Of a stretch of DNA of 64,000 bases, positions 47,433 to 58,286 are shown one piece after another (within the stretch, counting starts at the first letter, position 1; every line of letters starts with the position of its first letter). The notes beneath the pieces are model-generated. The model was not told the origin of the DNA, did no database searches, and saw only the letters and a program-made list of their open reading frames with translations. The position numbers and the translations under genes are program-made. This DNA comes from Moritella sp. F3 (GTDB lineage Bacteria > Pseudomonadota > Gammaproteobacteria > Enterobacterales > Moritellaceae). The stretch covers positions 248,001 through 312,000 of the forward strand of contig NZ_BLRL01000003.1 of NCBI RefSeq assembly GCF_015082335.1, written 5' to 3'.

Positions 47433-48977
47433 ATGATGCAAATAGGTATACCAAGAGAGACCCTCAAAGGTGAAACTCGCGCTGCTGCAACGCCAGCAAC
47501 GGTTGAGCAGTTACAGAAACTTGGCTTCACAGTATTGGTTGAAAGCAATGCTGGACAATTAGCAAGTTTCAGTGACGCTACTTTTGAAGCGGCAGGTGCA
47601 ACAATATCAACGGATACCAAACAAGTTTGGGCTTCTGATATTGTTCTTAAAGTTAATGCGCCAGCAAATGACAAAGAAATTAAGCTATTACAAAAAGGCA
47701 CTTCGTTAATCAGTTTCATTTGGCCTGCCCAAAATGAAGAACTGCTAGAGAAACTTGCAAAGCGTGAGATTAACGTTTTAGCAATGGACTCTGTGCCGCG
47801 TATTTCACGTTCACAGTCACTTGATGCATTAAGCTCAATGGCTAATATCGCCGGTTACCGTGCGGTGATTGAATCAGCCAATGAATTTGGTCGTTTCTTT
47901 ACGGGGCAAATTACCGCTGCAGGTAAAGTACCACCTGCTAAAGTACTGATTATTGGTGCTGGTGTTGCTGGTCTTGCTGCTGTCGGTGCTGCTGGTAGCT
48001 TAGGCGCTATTGTACGTGCTTACGATACTCGTCCTGAAGTTAAAGAACAAATCACCAGTATGGGTGCTGAATTCTTAGAAGTAGATTTTGAAGAATCTGC
48101 TGGCTCAGGTGATGGTTACGCGAAAGTAATGAGTGACGACTATAAGGTTCACGAGCAAAAAATGCTTGCAGACCAAGTCGCTGATGCTGATATCGTGATT
48201 ACGACTGCACTTATTCCGGGTCGTCCTGCGCCACGTCTAATTAGCCAAGAAATGGTTGATGCGATGAAAGCGGGTAGTGTGATTGTCGATTTAGCTGCTG
48301 TGAATGGTGGTAACGTTGAACCAAGTGTTGTAGATAAAGTGATTACTACTGACGGTGGCGTTAAAGTTATCGGTTACAACGAAATGGCTCGTCGTTTACC
48401 TGCACAAGCATCTCAGCTTTATGGTACTAACTTAGTTAACCTGCTTAAGTTATTAACACCAGAAAAAGACGGTGAAATGAGCATCAATTTTGATGATGTT
48501 GTTCAACGTGGTGTGACGGTTATCAAAGACGGTGAAATTACTTGGCCTGCGCCACCTATTCAAGTTTCAGCTGCGCCTCAAGCAGCGAAAAAAGAAGAAG
48601 TGAAAGCTGCGCCAGCAAAACCTGAAAAGAAAAAAACCGGTATTTACAAAGCGATCCTAGCGGGTGGCGGTATTTGGGCTTATTCAGCGTTAGCAAGTTA
48701 TGTTCCTGCTGAATTCTTAAATCACTTAATGGTATTTGCACTGGCTTGTGTGATTGGTTATTACCTGATTTGGGACGTTGCATCGTCATTGCATACACCG
48801 CTTATGAGTGTAACTAATGCTATTTCAGGTATTGTTATCCTTGGTGCTTTCTTCCAAATGGGCGCAGAGAGCGGTCTTGTTACCTTCCTCGCATTCCTCG
48901 GCACATTTATTGCCACTATCAACATCGCCGGTGGTTTTGCCGTTACTGAGCGTATGCTGAAAATGTTCCGTAAATAA
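47433..48977 (+). CDS. pntA: NAD(P) transhydrogenase subunit alpha
   Basis: Part of the proton-translocating transhydrogenase that makes NADPH from NADH. 514 residues (E. coli 510). NAD-binding domain I in the first 380 residues, with [18 protein letters not shown] near 175 and the [12 protein letters not shown] stretch; then a Lys/Ala-rich linker (about 385-405) and four membrane helices. ATG at 47433 and 47436 are both possible, with AGGAAC upstream. Eleven bases before pntB. Confidence 0.96.
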   Translation: MMQIGIPRETLKGETRAAATPATVEQLQKLGFTVLVESNAGQLASFSDATFEAAGATISTDTKQVWASDIVLKVNAPANDKEIKLLQKGTSLISFIWPAQNEELLEKLAKREINVLAMDSVPRISRSQSLDALSSMANIAGYRAVIESANEFGRFFTGQITAAGKVPPAKVLIIGAGVAGLAAVGAAGSLGAIVRAYDTRPEVKEQITSMGAEFLEVDFEESAGSGDGYAKVMSDDYKVHEQKMLADQVADADIVITTALIPGRPAPRLISQEMVDAMKAGSVIVDLAAVNGGNVEPSVVDKVITTDGGVKVIGYNEMARRLPAQASQLYGTNLVNLLKLLTPEKDGEMSINFDDVVQRGVTVIKDGEITWPAPPIQVSAAPQAAKKEEVKAAPAKPEKKKTGIYKAILAGGGIWAYSALASYVPAEFLNHLMVFALACVIGYYLIWDVASSLHTPLMSVTNAISGIVILGAFFQMGAESGLVTFLAFLGTFIATINIAGGFAVTERMLKMFRK

Positions 48978-48988
48978 GGATTTTTATA

Positions 48989-50524
48989 ATGTCTCAAGAA
49001 TCAATTGATGCTGCACAAACTGCGATTAACGCAGCGCAAGTAGCAGTAGATGCAGCAACACAGGCTGCACAAGTGGCACAAACTGCGGTTGCAGAACAAG
49101 CGCCAGTAGTTATTGAAGCTGTACAAGAAGTTGTTGTTGCAACAAATGGTAAAGGTATTTTAGAAGCGGCTTATATCGCTGCTGCGGTACTATTTGTACT
49201 TGCACTTGCTGCACTATCAAAGCAAGAAACAGCACAACAAGGTATTTTCGTTGGTATTCTAGGTATGGTTGTAGCTGTTGTTGCAACATTATTTAGCAGC
49301 GACGTAACGAATATCGGCTATATCATTGCCGCTATGCTTGCTGGTGGTGCATTTGGTGTACGTTGGGCAAACAAAGTTGCGATGACTGAAATGCCAGAGA
49401 TGGTTGCGATCCTAAACAGCTTCGGTGGTTTAGCAGCAGTATTTATCGGTTACAACAGCTATATCGAACACAGTATTACTGAACCAGTAATGTTAAGCAT
49501 TCACTTAACATTGATCTTCCTGGGTGTATTTATTGGTATCGTTACATTTGTTGGTTCATTAGTTGCTTGGGGTAAATTAAACGGTCGTGTTAAATCGAGC
49601 GCGTTAATGTTACCACACCGTCATAAAATGAACTTAGCAGCATTGCTAGTGATTGTTTTCCTCATGTTCTCGTTTGTTGGTGCTGGCCTTGAAGGCGACA
49701 CTGCAGCATTAGTTATCATGAGCCTTATTGCTATTGTATTTGGTGCGCATTTAGTTCTATCAATTGGTGGCGCAGATATGCCAGTTGTAGTGTCTATGCT
49801 GAACTCTTATTCTGGTTGGGCTGGTGCGGCTACAGGTCTTATCTTAGGTAATGATCTGTTAATCGTAACGGGTGCTCTAGTTGGTTCTTCAGGTGCAATC
49901 TTAAGTTATGTAATGTGTAAAGCGATGAACCGTTCGTTTATCTCTGTAATTGCTGGTGGCTTCGGTAACGATGTTGTTGCACCTACAGGTGATGAAGAGC
50001 AAGGCGTTCACGTTGAAACATCTGCTGCTGAAGTGGCTGAAATGCTAATGGGCTCTAAGCGTGTGATCATCACTCCTGGCTATGGTATGGCTGTTGCGCA
50101 AGCACAGTATCCTGTATTCGCAATCACCAAGAAATTACGTGATGCCGGTGTTGATGTTCGCTTTGGTATTCACCCTGTAGCGGGTCGTTTACCAGGTCAC
50201 ATGAACGTACTACTTGCTGAAGCAAAAGTACCTTACGATATCGTATTAGAAATGGATGAAATCAATGAAGATTTCAATACCACTGATACTGTACTTGTAA
50301 TCGGTGCGAACGATACGGTTAACCCTGCGGCGAAAGAAGAAAACTCGCCAATCTCAGGTATGCCTGTACTTGAAGTTTGGAACGCGACTAACGTTGTTGT
50401 ATTCAAACGTAGTATGGCTACTGGTTATGCTGGTGTTCAGAACCCATTGTTCTTCAAAGAAAACACAACTATGCTATTTGGCGATGCTAAAGGTTCTTGT
50501 GATGATATAATTTCTCACATGTAA
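48989..50524 (+). CDS. pntB: NAD(P) transhydrogenase subunit beta with N-terminal extension
   Basis: The partner of PntA: membrane helices followed by NADP-binding domain III ([15 protein letters not shown] near 368, GANDTVNP near 438). 511 residues against 462 in E. coli. The extra length is an N-terminal segment of about 53 residues made of Ala/Gln heptads (AAQxAxx), after which [14 protein letters not shown] aligns with the E. coli start. The ATG at 48989 is well supported by AAGGA (48977 region), so the extension is probably translated. Confidence 0.95.
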   Translation: MSQESIDAAQTAINAAQVAVDAATQAAQVAQTAVAEQAPVVIEAVQEVVVATNGKGILEAAYIAAAVLFVLALAALSKQETAQQGIFVGILGMVVAVVATLFSSDVTNIGYIIAAMLAGGAFGVRWANKVAMTEMPEMVAILNSFGGLAAVFIGYNSYIEHSITEPVMLSIHLTLIFLGVFIGIVTFVGSLVAWGKLNGRVKSSALMLPHRHKMNLAALLVIVFLMFSFVGAGLEGDTAALVIMSLIAIVFGAHLVLSIGGADMPVVVSMLNSYSGWAGAATGLILGNDLLIVTGALVGSSGAILSYVMCKAMNRSFISVIAGGFGNDVVAPTGDEEQGVHVETSAAEVAEMLMGSKRVIITPGYGMAVAQAQYPVFAITKKLRDAGVDVRFGIHPVAGRLPGHMNVLLAEAKVPYDIVLEMDEINEDFNTTDTVLVIGANDTVNPAAKEENSPISGMPVLEVWNATNVVVFKRSMATGYAGVQNPLFFKENTTMLFGDAKGSCDDIISHM

Positions 50525-50948
50525 TGTATTTTAGTTAGTTGATTAGTAGATACGAAAAAGGGACATCATTTGATGTCCTTTTTTTATGGTTGATAGTTTA
50601 TTTAAGAACCTGCAATAGGTTATGGATCTAATCTTGGATTTTTTAATAAATTAATTATTAATTGGTATGCCTTTGATTGTACTGAGTTTATTCGCTTTGA
50701 CTGGTTTCAATTATTGTAATTATTATTGATAGATATAGTATCAATAAAGATGGTTAATGTTTTCAATCACTTACTTTGCTAATCCAATTAAATTCCGCTA
50801 AATTAGCGTGAAATTTAAACTCAAAGAGTCGTCTCGGCGTTGATTCTAAGACTTTCAGGATGACTACTATGTTTCTATCCATGTGATTGATCTTTAGAGA
50901 TTGAGTAGATCTGAATTCCACCATCGAAAATAAGTTACAAACGGAAAC
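50525..50948. other. Intergenic gap after pntB
   Basis: Contains the pntAB terminator and, at 50788-50817, an imperfect inverted repeat TTAAATTcCGCTAA / TTAGCGtgaAATTTAA. The rest is AT-rich and presumably the promoter of the lipoprotein gene. Confidence 0.5.
50555..50587 (+). terminator. Terminator of pntAB
   Basis: AAAGGGACATCA / TGATGTCC-TTT stem, then a run of T. Confidence 0.85.
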
Positions 50949-51803
50949 ATGATGTCATTTAAAAAAGTATTACTAGCAAGTATCATCGCATCAACCCTAG
51001 TTGGTTGTGATTCTTCATCGCCAGATAGCGTAATCACTCCTGCACCAGCCACGTTGACTATCCCAGTAGCAATGCAAGCTCAAGATGTAAGTGGTTGTGA
51101 CAATGAATACATGGTTACTCACTCAATCGAAGTGCGGGATGATTTGGAGCTTCCAGTAAATGTAGCAGAAGTTCGATCTGTATGTAATCCAGAATTATTC
51201 GTTGAATATGATGTTGCCGAAGTAGATAAGCCGATGGTTCATATTAACTGGGCAAAGGAAGTATTCAGTGAAAATGGTGATTTGATTATGTATCAGGGTG
51301 GTCATGCAAAACCATCTAGTTTAGCAGACCATGATAAGTTAGCTGCGGAACGTGGATACCGTGGTTATTATCTAACATTAGATGAATTAGGTGGTTACAT
51401 TAACGCAAATGAAGTAACAGATATTACTTATTTTTCTTCTGGTAATTATAACCACCCTTCTACAAGTGGTTTAGATAAACAATCATATACAATAATAGAC
51501 AAAACTATCGATACTGTAGTTGTGAGTGCTGCTATGTTCGTAGACCCAACCAAAGTCGATGAACATGATTGGAATGAATTTTGGTATGAATGTACTGGTA
51601 CTGGTACTGTTACTAGTATAGGTTCTAACGAAACAATGAGTTGCTTGGTTCACAAAGCAGGTACACCAAAGTTTCAATTTCAGACTATCACAGTTGATAT
51701 GAACAATTTCCCAAAACCGACTAAGTTTAAAGAAGATTACGCACATGCAACTCAGATGTATGTTGAAAAAGCATTCACCGATTATGGGATCTTGATTGAA
51801 TAA
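50949..51803 (+). CDS. Lipoprotein of unknown function
   Basis: 284 residues (two adjacent ATG codons). Signal peptide MMSFKKVLLASIIAS with lipobox LVGC (Cys20), followed by a Ser/Pro-rich spacer. The mature part has four further Cys and many aromatic residues in a beta-rich pattern. No domain I recognise. ACGGAAAC lies before the ATG. Composition is like neighbouring genes. Single gene between terminators. Confidence 0.75.
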   Translation: MMSFKKVLLASIIASTLVGCDSSSPDSVITPAPATLTIPVAMQAQDVSGCDNEYMVTHSIEVRDDLELPVNVAEVRSVCNPELFVEYDVAEVDKPMVHINWAKEVFSENGDLIMYQGGHAKPSSLADHDKLAAERGYRGYYLTLDELGGYINANEVTDITYFSSGNYNHPSTSGLDKQSYTIIDKTIDTVVVSAAMFVDPTKVDEHDWNEFWYECTGTGTVTSIGSNETMSCLVHKAGTPKFQFQTITVDMNNFPKPTKFKEDYAHATQMYVEKAFTDYGILIE

Positions 51804-52154
51804 CATTTGAATTCAATCAAGAATCATATTGGATTGGTGATGGTTCATAACTCTTTCATATAACGTGTTGGTACGTTGTATTTCACTGATGCTAAAGAAA
51901 GCGTGGAAGAAATCTTCAAAGCAATGTAATTGCGATGTTAGTATTAGTTAAATAATACAAGATTTTTTGAAGATAAAAGGAGCCGAAAGGCTCCTTTTTT
52001 TGTTTTAAAATAGGGGATGATCCGCCACCATAATAATTTCTGATATCTTGGTTTTTTTTCGTCACATTACTAGGAATTTAGGGGTTGTGATGGTATAAAT
52101 AAGTCAAACCTTAGGTTTAATACGTAGTTTAATTACAAGCAGATAGGGAATACC
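51804..52154. other. Intergenic gap with a possible gene relic
   Basis: 351 bases. A short open stretch directly after a stop (51862-51928) would encode RVGTLYFTDAKESVEEIFKA-M, which reads like a protein C-terminus, and may be a relic. A strong hairpin terminator lies at 51975-52001, and the aspC promoter must be to its right. Confidence 0.4.
51975..52001 (+). terminator. Rho-independent terminator
   Basis: AAAAGGAGCC / GGCTCCTTTT with a GAAA tetraloop and T7. Confidence 0.85.
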
Positions 52155-53345
52155 ATGTTTGAGAAAATCGTTACAGCAGCAGCAGACCCAATTTTAGGTT
52201 TAACGGAAGCATTCGCTAAAGATCCTCGCGCCGAAAAAATCAATTTAGGTGTAGGTATTTATAAAGATGAAACGGGTCAAACGCCTATCCTAAAATCAGT
52301 TAAATTAGCAGAACAAAAGCTGATTAATGAAGAAAAAAGTAAAAGTTACTTGAGTATTGAAGGCCATAAAGCATATGCGTCTGCAGTACAAAAACTATTA
52401 TTTGGTACAGATAGCGAAGTTGTAACATCACAGCGTGCAATTACAGCACAAGCACCGGGTGGTACAGGTGCTTTACGTACAGCTGCCGATTTTATCAAAA
52501 GTCATTTAACCAGTGATCGTATTTGGGTAAGTAACCCAACATGGGCGAATCACGGCAATGTATTTAATACTGCGGGTCTAGAAGTTAAGCAATATGCTTA
52601 TTATGACGCAGAAACGCGCGGCTTAGATTTTAATGCCATGTTAGCATCTTTAGCTGAAGCTGAAGCGGGTGATGTGGTTCTGTTCCACGGTTGCTGTCAT
52701 AACCCAACAGGTATTGATCCAACATTGGAACAGTGGACTACACTTGCGCAATTGTGTGCGAACAAAAAATTATTACCACTGTTTGATTTTGCATACCAAG
52801 GTTTTGCTACAGGTGTAGAAGAAGATGCAGCAGGTCTGCGTGTATTCGCACAGCATTGCGAAGAATTATTAGTTGCTAACTCATTCTCTAAAAACTTTGG
52901 TTTATATAATGAACGTGTTGGTGGTTTAACGCTAGTAGCGAAAGATCAAGATGTTGCAACGGCAGCATTTAGCCAGATCAAATCAGGTATTCGCGCTAAC
53001 TATTCAAACCCACCTGCACATGGCGCAGCAGTTGTGGCTATTATCCTTGATAATGAAGAATTACGTAACCAGTGGGTTGCAGAAGTGGCTGAAATGCGCG
53101 TACGTATTCACGAAATGCGTGAGCTATTTGTATCGACACTGGCTGATATGGGGGTGACTGGCGACTATAGCTTTATTACCCGTCAAAACGGTATGTTCTC
53201 ATTCTCAGGTCTGACGAAAGAACAAGTGGCTACATTGAAAGATGAGCACGCTGTTTATATCGTTGGTTCTGGCCGTATCAGTGTTGCTGGTATGACTAAA
53301 AACAACATGCAGCCTTTATGTAAAGCGCTTGCTGCGGTACTTTAA
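52155..53345 (+). CDS. aspC: Aspartate/aromatic aminotransferase, AspC type
   Basis: Transfers amino groups between aspartate (and aromatic amino acids) and 2-oxoglutarate. 396 residues, exactly the length of E. coli AspC, and similar throughout. The PLP lysine is in [15 protein letters not shown] (near 246); [10 protein letters not shown] (near 180) and [11 protein letters not shown] are intact. AspC and TyrB are hard to separate by eye; AspC fits better. AGGGAA lies before the ATG. Confidence 0.93.
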   Translation: MFEKIVTAAADPILGLTEAFAKDPRAEKINLGVGIYKDETGQTPILKSVKLAEQKLINEEKSKSYLSIEGHKAYASAVQKLLFGTDSEVVTSQRAITAQAPGGTGALRTAADFIKSHLTSDRIWVSNPTWANHGNVFNTAGLEVKQYAYYDAETRGLDFNAMLASLAEAEAGDVVLFHGCCHNPTGIDPTLEQWTTLAQLCANKKLLPLFDFAYQGFATGVEEDAAGLRVFAQHCEELLVANSFSKNFGLYNERVGGLTLVAKDQDVATAAFSQIKSGIRANYSNPPAHGAAVVAIILDNEELRNQWVAEVAEMRVRIHEMRELFVSTLADMGVTGDYSFITRQNGMFSFSGLTKEQVATLKDEHAVYIVGSGRISVAGMTKNNMQPLCKALAAVL

Positions 53346-53692
53346 TATCTATACATGACGAATAAATAATTTGCGGTGCTGTATTGCACTGTAAAGATAA
53401 TGATTAAATGAGTGCTTCGGCGCTCATTTTTAGTTTCAGGGTATTAACTTTTTGTAATTTTGTAATTGTAGGCGTCGCCGCGCATTCAATATCGAGGTGA
53501 TAGTAAATAACGTTAAATCTCGGTGGAATAGGGTTAATGATGTCAAGTAATGCTTATATAAGTAATTTATTCTTGATATTTATCTATAATGATGCGGTTT
53601 GTATCAATAAATCCCTTATATTTTAAATTAAAAGTTGTACCTAGATCACAAAACGTGTAAATTGCCGAAATCTTTGTAATCTTGAGGCAAAA
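53346..53692. other. Intergenic gap between aspC and the OFA transporter gene
   Basis: Carries the aspC terminator at its left; the right end has CTAGATCACA (53641-53650), one good half of a CRP-type site with a poor left half. Otherwise AT-rich without structure. Confidence 0.45.
53406..53431 (+). terminator. Terminator of aspC
   Basis: AAATGAGTGC / GCGCTCATTT with a TTCG tetraloop and short T-run. Confidence 0.8.
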
Positions 53693-54919
53693 ATGAGTAA
53701 TAAACCACTTCAAATCCTATTAGCTGGTATCGGCATAAACTTAACAATTGGCATCTTATACGCATGGGGTGTTTTCACTGTACCGCTAGCTGAAGCGTTA
53801 AACGTAGATGCTACAGATGTAAAATCACCATACAAAATTGCTGTTTTCACATTTGCTACTTGTTTACTTATTGCTGGTATTTTACAAGACAAGATCGGTC
53901 CTAAAAAAGTGACTATGCTTGGTGTTACTCTAGTAGGTCTTGGCCTTATTGCTTCAGGTTACACAACGACGTTAACGCAACTTGAATTTACCTTTGGTGG
54001 TATTGTTGGTGCTGGTATCGGTTTCGCATACGCATGTATTAGCCCAAGTGCTATGAAATGGTGGCCTAAAGGTAAAAAAGGTTTAGTAAGTGGTCTAACT
54101 GCTGGTGGTTTCGGACTTGCGTCTGTTTACCTAGCTCCACTATCTACAAGCCTTATTGAAAGCTATGGTATCTATGATACATTCAAAATATTAGGTGCTG
54201 GTCTTCTAGCGATTGCTATCCCATTAGCATCATTGCTTGTTGCGCCACCTGCTGGTTATGTTGCTGATGCATCTGAAGCGAAAGCGACAGCGTCAAGCGA
54301 TGACATTAACCTGACTTGGCAACAAATGCTGAAAACGCGTCAATTTTACCAGTTATGGGTAATGTTTATGGTTTCAGCAGCTGCAGGTATCATGCTTATT
54401 GGTTCTGTTGGTAACATCAGCCAATCAATTGGCCTAACACCTGAGCAAATCGCATTCAGTGTTGTATTACTGGCTATCTTTAACACTGGTGGTCGTGTTG
54501 TTGGTGGTTTAGTTTCTGATAAGATTGGTCGTGTTAATACACTTGCTTTAGTGTTCATGATGCAAGCGGCTAACATGGCGTTCTTCACGACAATCACAAC
54601 GCAAATCCCACTAATGATTGCGATTGCAGTTGGTGCGATGTCGTACGGTGCACTACTAAGTGTATTCCCTACGATCACTGCTGATAACTACGGTCTAAAA
54701 ACTTACGGCACTAACTTCGGTATCCTTTATTCTTCATGGGGTGTATCTGGTTTCTTCGGTGGTTTCTTAGCAACGGTTGCAGGTTCAACTAACAATACTT
54801 ATTTTGCTTTCGCAGCACTATTAGTACTCGTTACTGTTATTGCATTCTTTACTAAACCAGTAGATAAAGCTGCTGTATTAGCAAAAGAAGCAGGTAAATT
54901 AAAAGCCGCTAAAGCTTAA
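53693..54919 (+). CDS. MFS transporter, oxalate/formate antiporter (OFA) family
   Basis: 408 residues with twelve predicted membrane helices in two halves. The family look is clear: GIGINLTIGILYAWGVF at the start, DKIGPKKVTMLG (the MFS loop 2-3 motif), GFAYACISPSAMKWWPKGKKG near 108-128. Members move small organic acids; relatives include YhjX, a pyruvate-responsive transporter of E. coli. The substrate here is unknown. TTGAGGCAAAA lies before the ATG. A bidirectional terminator follows. Confidence 0.9.
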   Translation: MSNKPLQILLAGIGINLTIGILYAWGVFTVPLAEALNVDATDVKSPYKIAVFTFATCLLIAGILQDKIGPKKVTMLGVTLVGLGLIASGYTTTLTQLEFTFGGIVGAGIGFAYACISPSAMKWWPKGKKGLVSGLTAGGFGLASVYLAPLSTSLIESYGIYDTFKILGAGLLAIAIPLASLLVAPPAGYVADASEAKATASSDDINLTWQQMLKTRQFYQLWVMFMVSAAAGIMLIGSVGNISQSIGLTPEQIAFSVVLLAIFNTGGRVVGGLVSDKIGRVNTLALVFMMQAANMAFFTTITTQIPLMIAIAVGAMSYGALLSVFPTITADNYGLKTYGTNFGILYSSWGVSGFFGGFLATVAGSTNNTYFAFAALLVLVTVIAFFTKPVDKAAVLAKEAGKLKAAKA

Positions 54920-54944
54920 TCATTAGCGCTTCATAATTTGTGTT

Positions 54945-54979
54945 AAAGGGATAGTTTAAGCAATTAACTATCCCTTTTT
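54945..54979. terminator. Bidirectional terminator
   Basis: AAAGGGATAGTT / AACTATCCCTTT with a 9-base loop and T5, shared by the convergent transporter and outer-membrane protein genes. Confidence 0.85.
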
Positions 54980-54980
54980 G

Positions 54981-55472
54981 TTAGAAGTGTACATTGCCGC
55001 CGATGGTGAAGTATTTTAAATCGGCTTGAATCACGGTATAACCTGCTTCTATCGTGAAGGCATCGCCGAGTTCAATGCCGAATGCTATCCCACCTGAAAA
55101 CCCATCTTCCTCCCATTTCTGGGTATCTGTTTTTAATGTTTCTTCCAAATAGCCTGCTCTTAATTTGGCATAATATTGACCGGAAGTTCGATAGGCTGCA
55201 TAAATAGCGTAAGACTCATATTCAGCATCCTTATTGCCAGCATCCATATCAACAAATGTTCCTTCGAATTCCAAACCAAAGCCACTTTTTTGAATACCCA
55301 CAAGGAAGGTGGCAGGTACTTTCGGATCGAGTTCGTCAAAGGCGGTGTATATATAACCGGTTTTTGCACCGAGGTAAAAATCGACATCACCTGATGTTTT
55401 ATCCTTGGCAATGGCGGGTGTTATTGCTATCGCACTGAGTGATAAAATGAGCGGGAGTAATTTATTCATCAT
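54981..55472 (-). CDS. Small outer-membrane beta-barrel protein
   Basis: 163 residues with a signal peptide of about 22 residues (ending AIA-KD). The mature chain alternates polar and aromatic residues in about eight strands (FYLGAKTGYIYTAF, YAIYAAYRTSGQYYAKLRAGY) and ends in Phe (GGNVHF), the usual outer-membrane insertion signal. It resembles eight-stranded OmpA/OmpX/OmpW-like barrels, but no exact family is recognised. Confidence 0.82.
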   Translation of the reverse strand: MMNKLLPLILSLSAIAITPAIAKDKTSGDVDFYLGAKTGYIYTAFDELDPKVPATFLVGIQKSGFGLEFEGTFVDMDAGNKDAEYESYAIYAAYRTSGQYYAKLRAGYLEETLKTDTQKWEEDGFSGGIAFGIELGDAFTIEAGYTVIQADLKYFTIGGNVHF

Positions 55473-55901
55473 TGATTCCTTGCTTATGTGAACTATGTCG
55501 TGTTTTTTTAATCATAGTCTTAACAGCTGATTTAGCTATGATTTGAACTAATTATCATTCTGATACCTAACTAGTAGCGCTATTTTAGTGATATCAATTA
55601 ACTGTGTTTGAGGGATGCGAACAGATCTCGTAATGAATAATATAGTTTTTGCGATATAACCATTGGCGATTTCATTTGAACGTAGTTGAAGTGGCGTTAA
55701 TTGTATTTATGGCATAATTTTCAGCTGAAATGAGTTTATAAATAAGGCTTTTAAATGCTGATTTAAAAGTATTATTTTGTATTTTATAAAATCATCATAC
55801 GTTACAACCTAATTTCGATGGGTGCTGATTTACTGTGGTATGATCCGTATTGAGTAATAGATTAAATAAGTTGTTGTTTAATGAATAAATGACAACGAGA
55901 G
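55473..55901. other. Divergent promoter region
   Basis: 429 AT-rich bases between the barrel gene and mrcB, with promoters for both; no repeat or strong operator seen. Confidence 0.45.
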
Positions 55902-55907
55902 GTGCTT

Positions 55908-58187
55908 GTGAGTAAAAAAATAAAAAGCGATAAGACTAAAAACCGCAAACGTTTATGGTTGACGTTATTGCTTATTCCGGTGCTGGTCGGCATCGCGGTG
56001 ATGATTTATTTAGATGTGATTATTCGTACTACTTATGATGAAAATAAGTGGGCGGTACCATCGACGGTTTATGCGCGTCCCCTTGAATTATATGAAGGTG
56101 CTGCGCTAACAGTTAAAGATTTACAGACTGAACTTAGCTTATTAGGCTATAAATTTGTCGACTATCCGGCAAAACCAGGACAAGCAAATATACAAGGTGA
56201 ACAAGTTCACCTTTATACGCCAGGCTTTCAATTTAGTGATGGCCTAGAGCCTCCGCGCAATGTCTTACTAACAGTGAAAAGTGGCTCAGTTGTAAAACTG
56301 GAGAGTGATGATAATGCTTCATTATTACGCTTGGAACCTGTTGTTATTGGTGGTATTTATCCTGCACATAATGAAGACCGATTATTAGTACAGTTATCCG
56401 AAGTGCCAGAATCGTTACAAGCTATGTTGGTTGCGGTTGAAGATGACAGTTTTTATGATCATCATGGCATTTCTGTACGTGGTATTGCGCGAGCATTAAT
56501 TGCTAATATCAAACAAGGCGGCATATCTCAAGGCGCATCAACGCTGACTCAACAATTGGTTAAAAATTATTACTTAACTTCTGAACGGACTTTAAGTCGT
56601 AAAGCGCAAGAAGCACTCATGGCGCTCCTGCTGGAATTGCACTTTAGTAAAGATGCTATTTTACAAGGTTATATAAATGAAATTTACCTGGGTCAAGATG
56701 GTCCTCGTGCTATCCATGGTTTCGGTTTAGCCAGCCAATATTATTTTAAAACACCCCTTGCAGAGTTAGCGCTCGATAAACAGGCGTTATTGGTTGCTTT
56801 AGTGCGTGGTGCGAGTTATTACAACCCATGGCGAAACCCCGAGCGGGCACTTAAACGTCGAGATTTGGTGTTAGATATTGCGGTGCGTGAAGGGCGCTTA
56901 GATGCTGAGCTCGCTGCGGCGGCTAAAGCACAGCCATTAGGTATGGGCGAACAAACGGCGAGTAGCACCAAGCGTTTTCCTGCCTATCTCGATTTGGTAC
57001 GCCGTCAATTACAGCGTGATTATAAAGTCGAGGATTTAAGTGAAAATGGACTGTCTATTTTTACTCACTTTGATCCGCTAGTGCAAAGCAGTGCTGAATT
57101 AAGTTTAACCAAATCGATTGCTCGACATAAACGTGATGGTTTAACTGCTAAACTAGAAGGTGCCGTTGTTATCACTCGGCCAAATACTGGGGCTGTTATT
57201 GCTATCGTTGGTGGCGCTAATACGCGGTTTGCTGGTTTTAACCGAGCAATTGATGCAAGACGTCAAGTTGGCTCGTTAATAAAGCCTGCTGTCTATTTGA
57301 CGGCTTTAGAGCAACCGGATAAATATAACTTAGCGACAGTGATCAGCGATGACGAGTATAATCTACCGTTGCCGAATGGCGATGTTTGGTCACCGAAAAA
57401 TTATGATAAAAAAGACCACGGTGATGTGCTGTTATATAGTGCGCTCGCGAAATCTTATAATCAATCGACTGCGCGTTTAGGTAATGAAATTGGTTTAGCT
57501 AAAATTGTGGATACGCTAGGGCGCTTAGGTGTTGAACAAAAAATCCCTGAGTTACCTGCGATTACATTAGGAGCCGTGGATATGTCGCCGCTTTCTGTGG
57601 CGCAGATGTTCCAGACTTTATCTGCAGATGGTTTTTATACGCCGCTATTGGCGATCAGTGCCGTTGTCGATCCTCAAGGGGAAGTACTTAAAAGTTACCC
57701 GCTAGCGGTTGATAAACGCTTTGATGCTGGATCTGTATATATGCTGCGTCATGCGATGCAAGCTGTGACACATGAAGGGTCGGGGAGAGCGCTAGAATGG
57801 CTATTACCTGATTTTGAAGTGGCAGGTAAAACGGGTACAACTAACAATTTACGAGACAGTTGGTTTGCTGGTTTCTCGGGAGACATGATGGCGGTGGTGT
57901 GGATGGGACGTGATGATAATGCCTCGACCGGTTTGACTGGTTCAAGTGGGGCATTACGTGTTTGGGCCGATATTTTCCGCCAGCGTTCGACCTTACCGAT
58001 CCAAAACCTGCCACCACAAAACATTACTGTCGGTTGGGTAGATAAAGATACTGGCCAAGGTAGCCAAGGCAGTTGTCTTAATTCTATTCCGCTACCCTTT
58101 ATAAGCGGGTATGAACCGGAAGTTGAATTACGTTGTAACCAAGGGGTTAAGCGGGTCATTGAGTGGTTCCGAGACTTAGTCGAATAA
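55908..58187 (+). CDS. mrcB: Bifunctional penicillin-binding protein 1b
   Basis: A class A PBP that polymerises glycan strands and cross-links peptides. About 759 residues from GTG 55908 (AGAGG at six bases; GTG 55902 is also in frame). Order: basic cytoplasmic tail, membrane helix about 16-36, UB2H-like region about 50-130, GT51 domain (catalytic Glu in EDDSFYDHHG near 185; GASTLTQQLVKNYY), then transpeptidase with GSLIKPAVYL (SxxK near 463), SYNQST (SxN near 523) and KTGTTN (near 643). The UB2H-like region marks it as 1b, not 1a. Confidence 0.94.
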   Translation: MSKKIKSDKTKNRKRLWLTLLLIPVLVGIAVMIYLDVIIRTTYDENKWAVPSTVYARPLELYEGAALTVKDLQTELSLLGYKFVDYPAKPGQANIQGEQVHLYTPGFQFSDGLEPPRNVLLTVKSGSVVKLESDDNASLLRLEPVVIGGIYPAHNEDRLLVQLSEVPESLQAMLVAVEDDSFYDHHGISVRGIARALIANIKQGGISQGASTLTQQLVKNYYLTSERTLSRKAQEALMALLLELHFSKDAILQGYINEIYLGQDGPRAIHGFGLASQYYFKTPLAELALDKQALLVALVRGASYYNPWRNPERALKRRDLVLDIAVREGRLDAELAAAAKAQPLGMGEQTASSTKRFPAYLDLVRRQLQRDYKVEDLSENGLSIFTHFDPLVQSSAELSLTKSIARHKRDGLTAKLEGAVVITRPNTGAVIAIVGGANTRFAGFNRAIDARRQVGSLIKPAVYLTALEQPDKYNLATVISDDEYNLPLPNGDVWSPKNYDKKDHGDVLLYSALAKSYNQSTARLGNEIGLAKIVDTLGRLGVEQKIPELPAITLGAVDMSPLSVAQMFQTLSADGFYTPLLAISAVVDPQGEVLKSYPLAVDKRFDAGSVYMLRHAMQAVTHEGSGRALEWLLPDFEVAGKTGTTNNLRDSWFAGFSGDMMAVVWMGRDDNASTGLTGSSGALRVWADIFRQRSTLPIQNLPPQNITVGWVDKDTGQGSQGSCLNSIPLPFISGYEPEVELRCNQGVKRVIEWFRDLVE

Positions 58188-58204
58188 CTGTATAATTATA
58201 GCTG

Positions 58205-58235
58205 AATAATATTTGTTTATTAAATAAATATTATT
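58205..58235. repeat. A/T-only hairpin between mrcB and the lipoprotein gene
   Basis: AATAATATTT-x-TTTA / TAAA-x-AAATATTATT; weak as a terminator because it has no G-C pairs, so co-transcription is possible. Confidence 0.5.
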
Positions 58236-58286
58236 CATGGATGATTTAGCAAATAGTGGTCATGTAACATTAAGAATGGAAGTAAA

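Noticed and set aside
53634..53650. CRP site ahead of the OFA transporter gene
   Set aside because: Only the right half (CTAGATCACA) fits; the left half matches the consensus poorly.
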